A stretch of 45,334 bases of DNA from CAZEDL01 sp964585245 (GTDB lineage: Bacteria > Patescibacteriota > Patescibacteriia > Magasanikbacterales > GWA2-37-8), in contig CAZPCV010000004.1 in the NCBI GenBank assembly GCA_964585245.1, positions 1 to 45,334 on the forward strand, read 5' to 3'. The position numbers and the translations under genes are program-made. The notes beneath the pieces are model-generated. The model saw nothing but the letters and a program-made list of their open reading frames with translations, was not told where the DNA came from and searched no databases. Of this stretch, positions 9,336 through 18,783 are shown piece after piece (positions within the stretch are counted from its first letter, which is position 1; the number at the start of each line of letters is the position of its first letter).

Positions 9336-10646
9336 ATGCCACTTCCCCTTACTGACTCACGCCTTTGTGTAATCGTTGGTGCCCAGTGGGGTGATGAGGG
9401 CAAAGGAAAAATCACGGATTTTTTTGCACGCGAGTCTGACTATGTAGTGCGCTACCAAGGAGGCAACAACGCTGGCCACACTCTGGTGGTAGACAACCAT
9501 ACCTACAAACTACACCTGATGCCCTCAGGTGTTTTGTATTCACACGTTATTTCTGTGATCGGGAGCGGTGTGCTGGTAGACCCCAAAGTACTGCTTCAGG
9601 AAATTGCCGGGCTTCAGGCTCAGGGTATTGAACCACAACTCATTGTCAGCGAACGCTCACATGTGATTATGCCTTATCACATTGCCGTGGATGAAGGCCT
9701 GTCGAAACATCAGGGCGAGCTGGCTGCCGGTAGCACCAAACGCGGCATTGCCCCCGTGGCCGCGGATAAAATGTACCGGCACGGTATTCGCATGGGTGAC
9801 TTATTAGAGCCGGATATGTTTAAAGAAAAATTAACCGCCGCTTATAATTTTAATGTAGGCGTTATTACCAAAGTCTTTGGGCTATCCTACTCGGCCACAT
9901 TGGAAGAAATTTACCAGGAATATTTGAAATATGGTGAGCAACTAAAAAAATATATTGCCGATACCGAAGTAAGTCTACATACGGCATTCAAAAATAATAA
10001 AAAGATATTGTTTGAGGGCGCACAAGGCATGTCACTTGATCCGGATCACGGCATGTATCCACACACCACCAGCACCAATAATATTGCGGGGTATATTGAG
10101 GTCGGCAGCGGGGTTGGTTTTAATTGCACGAAAAAGATTATTGGGGTCATGAAAGCGTATGTAAGTCGAGTTGGCACCAGCCCTTTCCCTACCGAGCTGA
10201 CCGGCGACGAAGGACAAAAATTGCGTGATAAAGGCAACGAATATGGCACCACCACCGGGCGTCCGCGGCGCGTGGGATGGCTGGATTTGGTGCAACTACG
10301 CCAGACAGTACGAGTGAGCGGGCTGACGGATTTGGCCATTACCAAGCTGGATATTTTGGCCGGTCTGTGTAATATTCGCGTCTGTACTGCCTATGAATTA
10401 AATGGTGAGAAAATAACCGAAATGCCAGCGAGCCTAAGTAAAATACGCCAATTGAAACCACTATATCAAACAGTGCCGGGGTGGGAAGCAATGAACAGCG
10501 ATATGGCAGATACTCTAGTTGCCGGCGGTTACGAACAGTTGCCATCAACAATCAAACAGTTCATTTCATTCGTTGAGCAGGAAGTAGGCTGTAAGATTTC
10601 GATCATTTCTCTTGGGCCCAAACGCGAACAAACGATCGTGCGTTAG
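9336..10646 (+). CDS. purA: Adenylosuccinate synthetase
   Basis: PurA joins IMP and aspartate with GTP to make adenylosuccinate, the first step from IMP to AMP. The 436-residue protein has the N-terminal GTP-binding loop GDEGKGK (residues 19-25), the IMP/Mg motif GGNNAGHT, and the GTTTGRPRR segment near residue 308. All main signatures are intact and length is standard. The product is finished by PurB, encoded about 9 kb downstream in the same array. No Shine-Dalgarno sequence precedes the ATG. Confidence 0.97.
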   Translation: MPLPLTDSRLCVIVGAQWGDEGKGKITDFFARESDYVVRYQGGNNAGHTLVVDNHTYKLHLMPSGVLYSHVISVIGSGVLVDPKVLLQEIAGLQAQGIEPQLIVSERSHVIMPYHIAVDEGLSKHQGELAAGSTKRGIAPVAADKMYRHGIRMGDLLEPDMFKEKLTAAYNFNVGVITKVFGLSYSATLEEIYQEYLKYGEQLKKYIADTEVSLHTAFKNNKKILFEGAQGMSLDPDHGMYPHTTSTNNIAGYIEVGSGVGFNCTKKIIGVMKAYVSRVGTSPFPTELTGDEGQKLRDKGNEYGTTTGRPRRVGWLDLVQLRQTVRVSGLTDLAITKLDILAGLCNIRVCTAYELNGEKITEMPASLSKIRQLKPLYQTVPGWEAMNSDMADTLVAGGYEQLPSTIKQFISFVEQEVGCKISIISLGPKREQTIVR

Positions 10647-10689
10647 ATGTAGAGCCGTAAGCGATAAGCAATACAGCAGTAAGCAGTGA

Positions 10690-13026
10690 ATGAAAATGAA
10701 TAATAGCTTTATGAAAACAATTGATTTCTCAACACTAACCAGATCTGAAATCGAAACAGTGCTCAAACAGCATCAGCTTGGTTTAACTGTAGAAGAAATT
10801 TTAAAAATTCAAAATGAAATTTTAAAGCGACCCCCCACCGTAACCGAATGTATATTATGGTCAATCCAAGGGTCGGAGCATAGCTCATACAAAAGCAGTC
10901 GCCCCTATCTGAAACAATTTATCACTACCGCTCCGAACGTGATGTTGGGGGTGGGCGAAGATGCGGGGATTGTCGAAGTAGCATGTGACAAGAAAGGACA
11001 TCGCTACGGAATTGTGATGAGTCATGAATCACACAATAGCCCATCGCAAATCGTACCCTACGAAGGAGCAGCGACCGGAGTTGGCGGCAATGTACGGGAT
11101 GTGTCGTGTATGGGAGCCAAAGTAATCGCAAGCGCGGATCCACTGCGTTTTGGCGACATAACTAGTAATAAAACTAAATGGTTAGCAGATGGGGTCATAG
11201 CGGGCATCGCTGGATATGGCAACCCCATCGGCGTTCCGATTATTGCCGGCGACACCTATTTTGATACCAGTTATAATCCCAATTGCTTAGTGAATGTCGT
11301 GAGCCTGGGCACCATCCGAGACGATGAAATTATTCATTCGTATGCGCCCACTCTAGCCGCAGGGTATAATTTAATTTTAGTCGGCAAACCAACAGATAAC
11401 AGCGGCTTTGGCGGAGCCAGCTTTTCTTCGGTCGTGGTGGACGAGACTCAAAAAGACGCCAATAGTGGCGCGGTACAACAGCCCAACGCTTTTTTAAAGC
11501 GCCATTTATTGAAAGCTAATTACGAATTATTCAACATTCTGAAAGCCAAAAACCTGATTGATCAGGTTGGATTCAAAGATTTAGGTGCCGGAGGCATTGC
11601 GTGCGCGAGCGTGGAATTAGCCGAGGGAGGCGGCTATGGCGCCGAGGTGAATATCGATCTCGTGCCAACCAGCCTCAAAAACCTGGATCCATCGGTGATA
11701 TTATGTTCGGAAACGCAAGAACGATTCATGTGGGTTGCCTCTCCGGCCGTTACCCCGCTTATTATTGAGCACTATAATAATACTTTTGCTCTCCCTGCTA
11801 TTGCCGAGGGCGCCTGCGCCGCCGTAATCGGTACGATTCGATCTGACGGCCACTATATCGTGATGGCCCAAGGAGAAAAAATAGTTGATGCGGCAGCCGC
11901 AGAAGTGACACGGGGGCTGATCTATAACCGCCCCTCTATAGAAATTAAGAAAGAATTTCCTGAGCCAGAATTACCCGAACCCACAGCGGATTCCTACAAC
12001 GAGATTTTCCTAAAAATTCTTTCACACGAAAACGTGGCTTCGCGCGAGCCAATTTACGAACATTACGATAAAAATGTACAAGGTATTACGGTGATTGAAC
12101 CGGGCGAAGCAGATGCCGGCGTGATGCAGCCGTTCAAAGACGACCATTACCCCGAAGAAATTCGGACCACCGGGATCGCCTTATCCGTTGATCAAAATCC
12201 CCGTTATTGTTTGATCAATCCCTATTGGGGCGGCGTTAACGCCGTTGTCGAATCAATGCGGAACGTGGCCGCAGTAGGGGCGTATCCAGTAGCCCTCACG
12301 GACTGTCTTAATTTTGGCAATCCAGAAAAACCAGAAGACATGGGCGAGTTTGTAGCGGGCGTACGCGGAGTGGCCGACGCCCAAAAAGGCATCCATTTAC
12401 AACAATTCCCCGACTCCCCTATCCCCATTATTTCGGGCAATGTTTCACTGTATAAACCGGTTGCCCCAAGCCCTATTATTGCCTGTCTGGGCACAATGCC
12501 GAACGTACAAAGCGCTATCACGATGCACTTCAAAAAAACCGATTCGGCATTGTTCATGATTGGAGAGAGAAAAGATGAGTGCGGCGGAAGTGTCTACTAT
12601 CAAATCCATCATGAAATGGGAGCACGCATTCCCAAACCGAACTTAGCGGAAGTAGAAAAGGAATTACGGGCCTTAACAGAGAGTATTCAAGCGGGCTTCG
12701 TGTTAGCAGCGCACGACATTTCTGATGGGGGTATCGCCACCACACTCGCGGAAATGAGTTTTAAAAATGAAATTGGCTGTGAAGTCAGTATTCCTGGCGA
12801 ACTTAGAACGGATAAAAAATTATTTGGGGAAACCGGTGGATTTGTGATTGAAGTAAGCAGAGAACATATTAAAAATATCACCACTATTTTTCAACAATAT
12901 GGCATAGCGTTACTCGCCATTGGAAAAACTACCATAGAAAAAAAACTATCGATGAACGCAGTAATTAATGCTACTGTAGTCGAGGCAAAAAAATTGTGGA
13001 CAAACGGTTTGCGGGAAAAATTATAG
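10690..13026 (+). CDS. purL: Phosphoribosylformylglycinamidine synthase subunit PurL (small type)
   Basis: PurL is the ATP-dependent synthetase subunit that turns FGAR into FGAM with ammonia from PurQ. At 778 residues it is the small (Bacillus/archaeal) type, which needs separate PurQ and PurS partners. The catalytic signature SHESHNSP and the following glycine-rich GAATGVGGNVRD are present, as are the two PurM-like ATP-binding halves (second half from about residue 440). Three in-frame ATGs crowd the start (10690, 10696, 10711); I use the first, and the third may be the real one. The 43 nt before it carry short degenerate GTAAGC-type repeats. Its partners lie downstream in the purQ fusion gene. 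Confidence 0.96.
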   Translation: MKMNNSFMKTIDFSTLTRSEIETVLKQHQLGLTVEEILKIQNEILKRPPTVTECILWSIQGSEHSSYKSSRPYLKQFITTAPNVMLGVGEDAGIVEVACDKKGHRYGIVMSHESHNSPSQIVPYEGAATGVGGNVRDVSCMGAKVIASADPLRFGDITSNKTKWLADGVIAGIAGYGNPIGVPIIAGDTYFDTSYNPNCLVNVVSLGTIRDDEIIHSYAPTLAAGYNLILVGKPTDNSGFGGASFSSVVVDETQKDANSGAVQQPNAFLKRHLLKANYELFNILKAKNLIDQVGFKDLGAGGIACASVELAEGGGYGAEVNIDLVPTSLKNLDPSVILCSETQERFMWVASPAVTPLIIEHYNNTFALPAIAEGACAAVIGTIRSDGHYIVMAQGEKIVDAAAAEVTRGLIYNRPSIEIKKEFPEPELPEPTADSYNEIFLKILSHENVASREPIYEHYDKNVQGITVIEPGEADAGVMQPFKDDHYPEEIRTTGIALSVDQNPRYCLINPYWGGVNAVVESMRNVAAVGAYPVALTDCLNFGNPEKPEDMGEFVAGVRGVADAQKGIHLQQFPDSPIPIISGNVSLYKPVAPSPIIACLGTMPNVQSAITMHFKKTDSALFMIGERKDECGGSVYYQIHHEMGARIPKPNLAEVEKELRALTESIQAGFVLAAHDISDGGIATTLAEMSFKNEIGCEVSIPGELRTDKKLFGETGGFVIEVSREHIKNITTIFQQYGIALLAIGKTTIEKKLSMNAVINATVVEAKKLWTNGLREKL

Positions 13027-13115
13027 GCACTGCAATGGCGCTTGAAATTGCGAAGGTCGGGAAAAAAAATTCTTTTTACTCGTCCCTAGCAATTATAACC
13101 TAAATCAATTCAGTT

Positions 13116-14213
13116 ATGACACTTACTTATTCTAAGGCGGGTGTAAATTACGAGGCCCTTGATCCCATTAAAAAATTGGCTCAAACGGCTGCGGCCACTA
13201 CCGCTCGGCACCTGGTGCAAAAAGGGTGCCCGGAAATTTCGGCTACCCGGGGCGAGTCGGCCTTTGTATGGAAACAAGGGAACATTTATATGGCCTCGGT
13301 AGTAGAGGGTTTGGGCACAAAAAATCTGGTGGCCGATGCCCTGCAAAAAATTACCGGCAAAAAGTATTACTATAACATCGGCCACGATACGGTGTCGGCC
13401 ATTATAAATGATTTAGTTTCTGTGGGTGCTGCTCCACTCACTATCTTCGCGTATTGGGCAGTTGGTAGCGGTGATTGGTTCAAAGACAAATTACGGGCGG
13501 CTGCATTAATTAAAGGCTGGAAAAAAGGTTGCGACGAAGCGGGAGTTACGTGGGGCGGCGGTGAAACGCCAAGCAATTCGGAAATTATTCATCCTGATAC
13601 GATTGATTTAGGCGGCTCCGCTGTGGGAATACTTAAAAAACGAAATCACTTACTGACTGACAAAAAATTACGATCCGGCGATCGGATTATCTTCCTCAAA
13701 AGTAACGGTATTAACACGAACGGTTTGTCGCTGGCTCGTGCCCTGGCCGAACGGTTGCCAGAGGGGTATGCCACTAAACTTTCTAACGGAAAGATGTACG
13801 GCGAAGCCCTGCTGGCCCCGACTCATATTTATGCCCGCCTGATTCAACGATTACTCGCTGCGGGTATTAACCTGCATTATATTTCTAATATAACGGGCCA
13901 CGGATTACGCAAGGTGATGCGTTCCAGCAGGAATTTTACGTATGTGATAGAAAAAATTTTTAAACCACTGCTGGTATTTACTTTTATACAGACACACGGC
14001 CAGTTGTCCGATTATGAAATGTACCAGACATTCAACATGGGACAAGATTATGCGCTTTTTCTACCTGGCAAAGACGTGCCCCGTACGCTCGCCCTTATTA
14101 AAAAACAGGGATTCCAGGCTATTGATGCCGGATATATAAAAAAAGGTGAACGACAAGTACTCATGCCAGAAAAAAATATTATTTATACGAGTAATACCAT
14201 GAATTTACGTTAA
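13116..14213 (+). CDS. purM: Phosphoribosylformylglycinamidine cyclo-ligase (AIR synthetase), divergent
   Basis: PurM closes the imidazole ring, making AIR from FGAM with ATP. The 365-residue protein keeps the family layout: an N-terminal KAGVNYEA segment, a glycine-rich WGGGETPS motif near residue 148, and the NGINTNGLSLAR segment in the C-terminal lobe. It is divergent: the usual S-G-T-D-G-V-G-T-K loop reads SVVEGLGTKN, replacing the Asp with Glu. No other PurM candidate lies in the window, and it is placed between purL and purQ, one base from the latter, so I call it the functional PurM. An AIR-synthase-related protein of other function is a less likely alternative. Confidence 0.88.
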   Translation: MTLTYSKAGVNYEALDPIKKLAQTAAATTARHLVQKGCPEISATRGESAFVWKQGNIYMASVVEGLGTKNLVADALQKITGKKYYYNIGHDTVSAIINDLVSVGAAPLTIFAYWAVGSGDWFKDKLRAAALIKGWKKGCDEAGVTWGGGETPSNSEIIHPDTIDLGGSAVGILKKRNHLLTDKKLRSGDRIIFLKSNGINTNGLSLARALAERLPEGYATKLSNGKMYGEALLAPTHIYARLIQRLLAAGINLHYISNITGHGLRKVMRSSRNFTYVIEKIFKPLLVFTFIQTHGQLSDYEMYQTFNMGQDYALFLPGKDVPRTLALIKKQGFQAIDAGYIKKGERQVLMPEKNIIYTSNTMNLR

Positions 14214-14214
14214 T

Positions 14215-15483
14215 ATGATGCCCATCGCCATCATCCAATTTCCAGGCAGTAATTGCGAAGCCGAGACTCTGCGCGCGGTGCGCCACGCGGGCATGACCGC
14301 AGAAGAATTTTTGTGGAACCGAAATCCGGCGGATCTGAAAAACTTTGCCGGTTATGTTATTGTCGGTGGGTTTTCGTATGAAGATCGATCGCGCTCGGGG
14401 ATTATTGCCGCACTTGATCCGTTGATTCCTTATATGCGGATAGAAGCCGAAGCCGGAAAACCAATTTTAGGGATTTGTAATGGTGCGCAAATTTTGGTGG
14501 AAACAGGACTTGTGCCCGGATTAAAAAATTACGCAGTTGGGATGGCGCTCGCCGAAAATAGACGAATACAAAATGGACGCGTACTGGGTACTGGATACTA
14601 TAACGCCTGGACACAAATGAAATTAAGTGTACCCCCTGCTGCTACTGCTTTCACTCGCTGTTTACAGCCAGATCAAATTCTTAGTGTCCCGATCGCGCAT
14701 GGTGAAGGCCGGTTTATTATTCCGACTGAACTCCTTGAGGAAATGAAACAATACGGGCTAACTACCTTCCGCTACTGTGACTCAACGGGCGAAATTAATG
14801 AACAGTTCCCTACTAACCCCAATGGAGCTGTTTATAATCTGGCGGCAGTCACTAACAAGACAGGAAATGTGATGGCGATGATGCCTCACCCCGAGCGGCG
14901 ACCGGATATGGGCATCGACATTTTCAGTTCAATGAAAAAATATATTGAAGATTCTGTAGTTACTACTATTGCCAGCCTAAGCTACACCCCTCCCCCTCTT
15001 AACCCACCCCCATATACATTACCACCCCAAGCTGGGGACATAACTACAGAATTAATCATCACTGATAACGAAGCTAAGACCGTCGAATCAACGCTACATC
15101 AATTGGGGATACCAGCTAGCATACAGCGATTCACTCACTGGGAAATAACCACCACCAAGGCAAAGGACTTATCTGCTGTCCGTGAAGAAATCATTTCTTC
15201 CGGAGAGTTATTTAATCCTAATAAAGAACGACTGATAAAAGTTAACCCAGTAAAGAATAACCACACTCTTTACCTATTGGTCCGGTATCGTGATGATTTG
15301 ACTGGGCAACAAAAGAAACAGTCGTTAGAACAGCGTTTTCAGATAACCACTATTGCCAGTCTTAAAAAGAGTTCAGTGTGGAGAATTACCAGTTCTCAAG
15401 CTGATATCGCCACCTTAAAAGAAAAAATTCTAGCAACCACTATTTTTTACAACCAATTCAGCCAGGAATGTTATATACTATGA
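14215..15483 (+). CDS. purQ: PurQ glutaminase fused to two tandem PurS-like domains
   Basis: The first ~245 residues are PurQ, the class I glutamine amidotransferase that feeds ammonia to PurL: nucleophile Cys88 in GICNGAQ, His225 and Glu227 in MPHPERRP. PurQ normally ends here. A proline-rich linker (258-272) leads to two units of about 70 residues (277-345 and 350-422). Each has the beta-alpha-beta-beta-alpha-beta order of PurS and ends in a PurS-like tail (ELFNPNKERLIKV; FYNQFSQECYIL, compare the usual NPVIEDY). PurS is otherwise missing from the locus. PurS works as a dimer, and the small PurL complex holds one PurL, one PurQ and two PurS, so this chain would fix the 1:2 ratio. PurQ is certain; the PurS assignment is by pattern and not by a search. 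Confidence 0.9.
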   Translation: MMPIAIIQFPGSNCEAETLRAVRHAGMTAEEFLWNRNPADLKNFAGYVIVGGFSYEDRSRSGIIAALDPLIPYMRIEAEAGKPILGICNGAQILVETGLVPGLKNYAVGMALAENRRIQNGRVLGTGYYNAWTQMKLSVPPAATAFTRCLQPDQILSVPIAHGEGRFIIPTELLEEMKQYGLTTFRYCDSTGEINEQFPTNPNGAVYNLAAVTNKTGNVMAMMPHPERRPDMGIDIFSSMKKYIEDSVVTTIASLSYTPPPLNPPPYTLPPQAGDITTELIITDNEAKTVESTLHQLGIPASIQRFTHWEITTTKAKDLSAVREEIISSGELFNPNKERLIKVNPVKNNHTLYLLVRYRDDLTGQQKKQSLEQRFQITTIASLKKSSVWRITSSQADIATLKEKILATTIFYNQFSQECYIL

Positions 15484-16652
15484 ACGAAATGACTCGTACA
15501 CAAATTATACCAACCGAGCAACCAGAAAGCCGAGAGACAAAGCTTGACTTAGCGAATAGTTTAGACATGTTTAAAAAGAGTTTAAGCCTGGCTCGGGAAG
15601 AAGCGGAAGGAAATTATAATAAAATCAAAGCAGAATTGTCCGACCTAATCGAAGAACGAAAAAAATTAAGAAATAAGGGAATTATACAAACCGATTCCAC
15701 AGCTGAAGAAATAGAAACCATTGACAGAATAGTCTTAAGCCAGGCCGACAAAGGCATTCAGATGGCTGTTTTTAAAAAAATAGTCAAAGCACTAGAAAAT
15801 ATTAACGATGAAATTCAGCGCACGCTAAAACCTGAACAACAAAATTTTTTTCAAATACAAAATACACCATCCAGAATACTGGAGATAATTAATTACTCAA
15901 TAAAAGAAATTACTGAAATCATAACAGAGTCCGACCCGCGAGGACCAATGGAAGGTAGAATAAGAGGATTTTTATCAGAAACAGACGCGGCAGGTAAAAA
16001 ATATTTTAACTGGAATGTAATTGATGAACAAAAAATGTTTGCTGACAACTTAATTTTTGAAATTACTCATTATCGAGATATTTTTAAATCTTTATACGAA
16101 AAAAAATATTATACTGAGATGGATTTAAATAATTTTGAAAATACCTTTAATAAAGTCTACAACAACCTACACGATCAGAAAACTAGAGCACAATCTAAAC
16201 TTGACGCATTACTATCGGAACGTAATCGACTAGAACAAGCTACTGGTGGTACGGCCACTACCAACGAATCGATAGAAGCGGTAGCTTTGTCGGCAGGTAA
16301 AATCACGATTCTTTTAAATTCGGCTAGAGGTACTATCCAAGAATTAGATAATTTCAAATTCCAGATAGAAAATGAAAAATTCAAACTAAAACGCGGCAAC
16401 ATTGTTGTTAGTGAAATTTTTTTAATAAAAATTAACGTATTAATTGAATTTTTAGAAGAAAAAATGGAAAAAATTAATATGAAAAATCCGCCACTAAGAG
16501 AGCGAGCCGAAGATTTTTTACTACACGACACGGATCAAAAAGATAGAGAAAATTTTGATTTTGATTTAACTGATGAATATGTGGACTGGGCAAATAATCT
16601 CATAAGCAAATTAAATGAGTTAAAAAACAAACTAAAAAGCTATGCCACTTAG
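15480..16652 (+). CDS. Unknown alpha-helical/coiled-coil protein with an internal duplication
   Basis: A 390-residue, charged, almost wholly helical protein with no signal peptide or membrane segment. It consists of two diverged copies of a ~175-residue unit (about 28-204 and 218-388). Paired landmarks are KAELSDLIEERKKL with SKLDALLSERNRL, the following E-E-I-E-T-I / E-S-I-E-A-V stretch, and GRIRGFLSETDAAGKKYFNW with ERAEDFLLHDTDQKDRENFDF. Its ATG overlaps the purQ stop by 4 nt (ATGA) and its 3' end overlaps purC by 11 nt, so it is translationally embedded in the purine operon. An alternative ATG lies at 15468. I recognise no family; a scaffold for the purine enzymes is only a guess. It is more AT-rich than the flanking enzymes. 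Confidence 0.85.
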   Translation: MNEMTRTQIIPTEQPESRETKLDLANSLDMFKKSLSLAREEAEGNYNKIKAELSDLIEERKKLRNKGIIQTDSTAEEIETIDRIVLSQADKGIQMAVFKKIVKALENINDEIQRTLKPEQQNFFQIQNTPSRILEIINYSIKEITEIITESDPRGPMEGRIRGFLSETDAAGKKYFNWNVIDEQKMFADNLIFEITHYRDIFKSLYEKKYYTEMDLNNFENTFNKVYNNLHDQKTRAQSKLDALLSERNRLEQATGGTATTNESIEAVALSAGKITILLNSARGTIQELDNFKFQIENEKFKLKRGNIVVSEIFLIKINVLIEFLEEKMEKINMKNPPLRERAEDFLLHDTDQKDRENFDFDLTDEYVDWANNLISKLNELKNKLKSYAT

Positions 16653-17619
16653 AGCTATCAAATCAATAATAAAAGAAAATTTAAATGATTGTGTAACTTC
16701 TACGGATTTTGTATTTGGAAAAAAACGCGTCGGCAAAGTACGGGACAGTTACGAATTACCAGATAAATTAATCCTTATTACCACCGACCGGCAAAGCGCC
16801 TTTGACCGGGTACTGGCCGCTATCCCCTACAAAGGCAAGGTACTGAACCAGACAAGTGCCTGGTGGTTTGAAAAAACCAAACATATTATCCCTAACCACG
16901 TTTTATCCGTGCCCGACCCGAACGTAACGATTGGCAAAAAGTGCCACGTTTTTCCGGTCGAAGTGGTGGTGCGCGGCTATATTACCGGCACGACCAGTAC
17001 CAGCGCCTGGATAAATTACCAGAATGGTATGCGTGAATTTTGCGGAGAGACATTGCCGGAAGGATTGAAAAAAAATCAAAAATTTATACTGCCCATTGTA
17101 ACGCCCACTACCAAAGATGATGCGCACGATCGCTTAATTAGTCCAAGCGAAATAATCAGCCAAGGATTAATGCGTGAATCCGACTGGGATTATGTAAATA
17201 AAAAAGCCTTGGAACTATTTAGTTTTGGGCAGCGCATCGCCGCTACTCATGGCCTCATCTTGGTAGATACCAAATATGAATTCGGCAGAGACGCCCAGGG
17301 GCAGATTTGTATTGTCGACGAAATGCATACCCCTGATTCAAGTCGATACTGGCTGGCAGATTCATACGAACAACGGTTTAAGACTGGGCAGGAGCCGGAA
17401 AATATAGATAAAGAATTTTTGCGATTGTGGTTTACCGAACATTGTGATCCGTATCACGACGCCGAGCTACCAGCCGCTCCCGCAGAATTAGTAATAGAAT
17501 TATCGCGGCGGTATATTCAACTCTACGAAATGATTACGGGCGAACAATTTATATTCCCTACAATTAACCAGCCCATCGTAGAAAGAATTAAAAAAAATCT
17601 TGCTGTTTATGGTATCTAA
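16642..17619 (+). CDS. purC: Phosphoribosylaminoimidazole-succinocarboxamide (SAICAR) synthase
   Basis: PurC condenses CAIR with aspartate using ATP. At 325 residues this is the long form resembling yeast Ade1, not the ~240-residue form of most bacteria. The signatures are GKVRDSYEL near the N-terminus, TDRQSAFD, VEVVVRGYITGT, and the C-terminal VDTKYEFGRD and DEMHTPDSSRYW. The start overlaps the upstream coiled-coil gene by 11 nt and the end overlaps purK, which points to one transcript and coupled translation. Confidence 0.96.
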   Translation: MPLRAIKSIIKENLNDCVTSTDFVFGKKRVGKVRDSYELPDKLILITTDRQSAFDRVLAAIPYKGKVLNQTSAWWFEKTKHIIPNHVLSVPDPNVTIGKKCHVFPVEVVVRGYITGTTSTSAWINYQNGMREFCGETLPEGLKKNQKFILPIVTPTTKDDAHDRLISPSEIISQGLMRESDWDYVNKKALELFSFGQRIAATHGLILVDTKYEFGRDAQGQICIVDEMHTPDSSRYWLADSYEQRFKTGQEPENIDKEFLRLWFTEHCDPYHDAELPAAPAELVIELSRRYIQLYEMITGEQFIFPTINQPIVERIKKNLAVYGI

Positions 17620-18748
17620 GCCGGCACAAATTAAACTGGGCATTATCGGCGGCGGACAACTGGGCCGCTTGTTGTGCTTGGCGGCCAAAAAACTTAACAT
17701 GTATACCATCGTACTTGACCCCACGCCCCAGAGCCCGGCTGGCCAAGTTGCGAATGAACAGATCGTTGGCAGTTATTCCAATCCAGCCGCCATCAAACAA
17801 TTAGCCCTCCGCGTGGACTATCTAACCTTTGAAATTGAATCGGCCGAAGCGTCGATTTTGCAAACACTCTTTAAACAAGGAAAAAAAGTTAACCCCTCCC
17901 CGTTCCAATTAGCCTTTATTCAAGATAAATTTTTGCAAAAAAAATTACTGGCAGATAACGGCCTCCCGGTAGCTCCGTTTAGAGCAATACACAATAAACA
18001 GGATATTGGGGCAGCGATTGATGCGTGGGGCTGCCCGCTTCTTCTGAAAGCTCGTAAGCACGCGTTTGACGGACGCGGAAATTATGTGATTAACACCCAG
18101 CAAGATATTGCTAACGCGTTAAAAAAGCTAGGACAGAACGATCTGTACGCGGAGCAATTTGTGCCATTCAAAAAAGAATTGGCAATTCAAATCTGCCGAA
18201 CGAACGATGGCGCGATTTCATTATTCCCTGTGGTTGAAACTATTCAAAAAAATAATATTTGTCATATCGTGAAGGCTCCAGCCCAGGTAGTGCCCCGCGT
18301 GCAGACCGAAGCTCTCGCCTACGCACGACGAATTGGAAAGTTGTTACAGGGCTCAGGAGTCTTTGGCATCGAGATGTTTTTGACCAAAAAAAATGAGGTA
18401 TTAATTAATGAATTAGCGCCGCGGGTTCATAATAGTGGGCACTACACGATTGAAGCGTGTTCGGTTTCACAATTTGAACAACATATCCGGGCGGCGTGTG
18501 ATCTGCCTCTTAAGCGGATTAAGCTGTTATCACCGGCAGTGCTGATTAATTTATTAGGAGAAAGAACTGGGAGTGCAACACCAAAAAATATCGAGAAGGC
18601 AGAAAAAATCCCCGGCGTCAGCGTGCATATCTATGGCAAAAAAGACACTAAGCCCGAACGCAAAATGGGGCATATTACAGCTTTAGGCACCACCGTACCC
18701 CGCGCTCTACAAAAAGCAGTGCGGGCGAAACGATTAATCACTATTTAG
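17609..18748 (+). CDS. purK: N5-carboxyaminoimidazole ribonucleotide synthase
   Basis: PurK carboxylates AIR at N5 with ATP and bicarbonate. It is a 379-residue ATP-grasp enzyme with the N-terminal dinucleotide-like motif IGGGQLGRLL, the central ATP-grasp region (PLLLKARKHAFDGRGNYVI), and the metal-binding end NELAPRVHNSGHYTIEAC, a hallmark of PurK. I use the ATG at 17609, overlapping the purC stop by 11 nt; an upstream TTG at 17600 is possible. purK precedes purE, the reverse of the common purEK order. Confidence 0.96.
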   Translation: MVSKPAQIKLGIIGGGQLGRLLCLAAKKLNMYTIVLDPTPQSPAGQVANEQIVGSYSNPAAIKQLALRVDYLTFEIESAEASILQTLFKQGKKVNPSPFQLAFIQDKFLQKKLLADNGLPVAPFRAIHNKQDIGAAIDAWGCPLLLKARKHAFDGRGNYVINTQQDIANALKKLGQNDLYAEQFVPFKKELAIQICRTNDGAISLFPVVETIQKNNICHIVKAPAQVVPRVQTEALAYARRIGKLLQGSGVFGIEMFLTKKNEVLINELAPRVHNSGHYTIEACSVSQFEQHIRAACDLPLKRIKLLSPAVLINLLGERTGSATPKNIEKAEKIPGVSVHIYGKKDTKPERKMGHITALGTTVPRALQKAVRAKRLITI

Positions 18749-18783
18749 CTTTTAATTTTACCAGCAGCTTATTAATCTCTTAT

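Noticed and set aside
10647..10689. Short GTAAGC-type repeats before purL
   Set aside because: They are degenerate and only two or three units long; too weak to call a repeat element.
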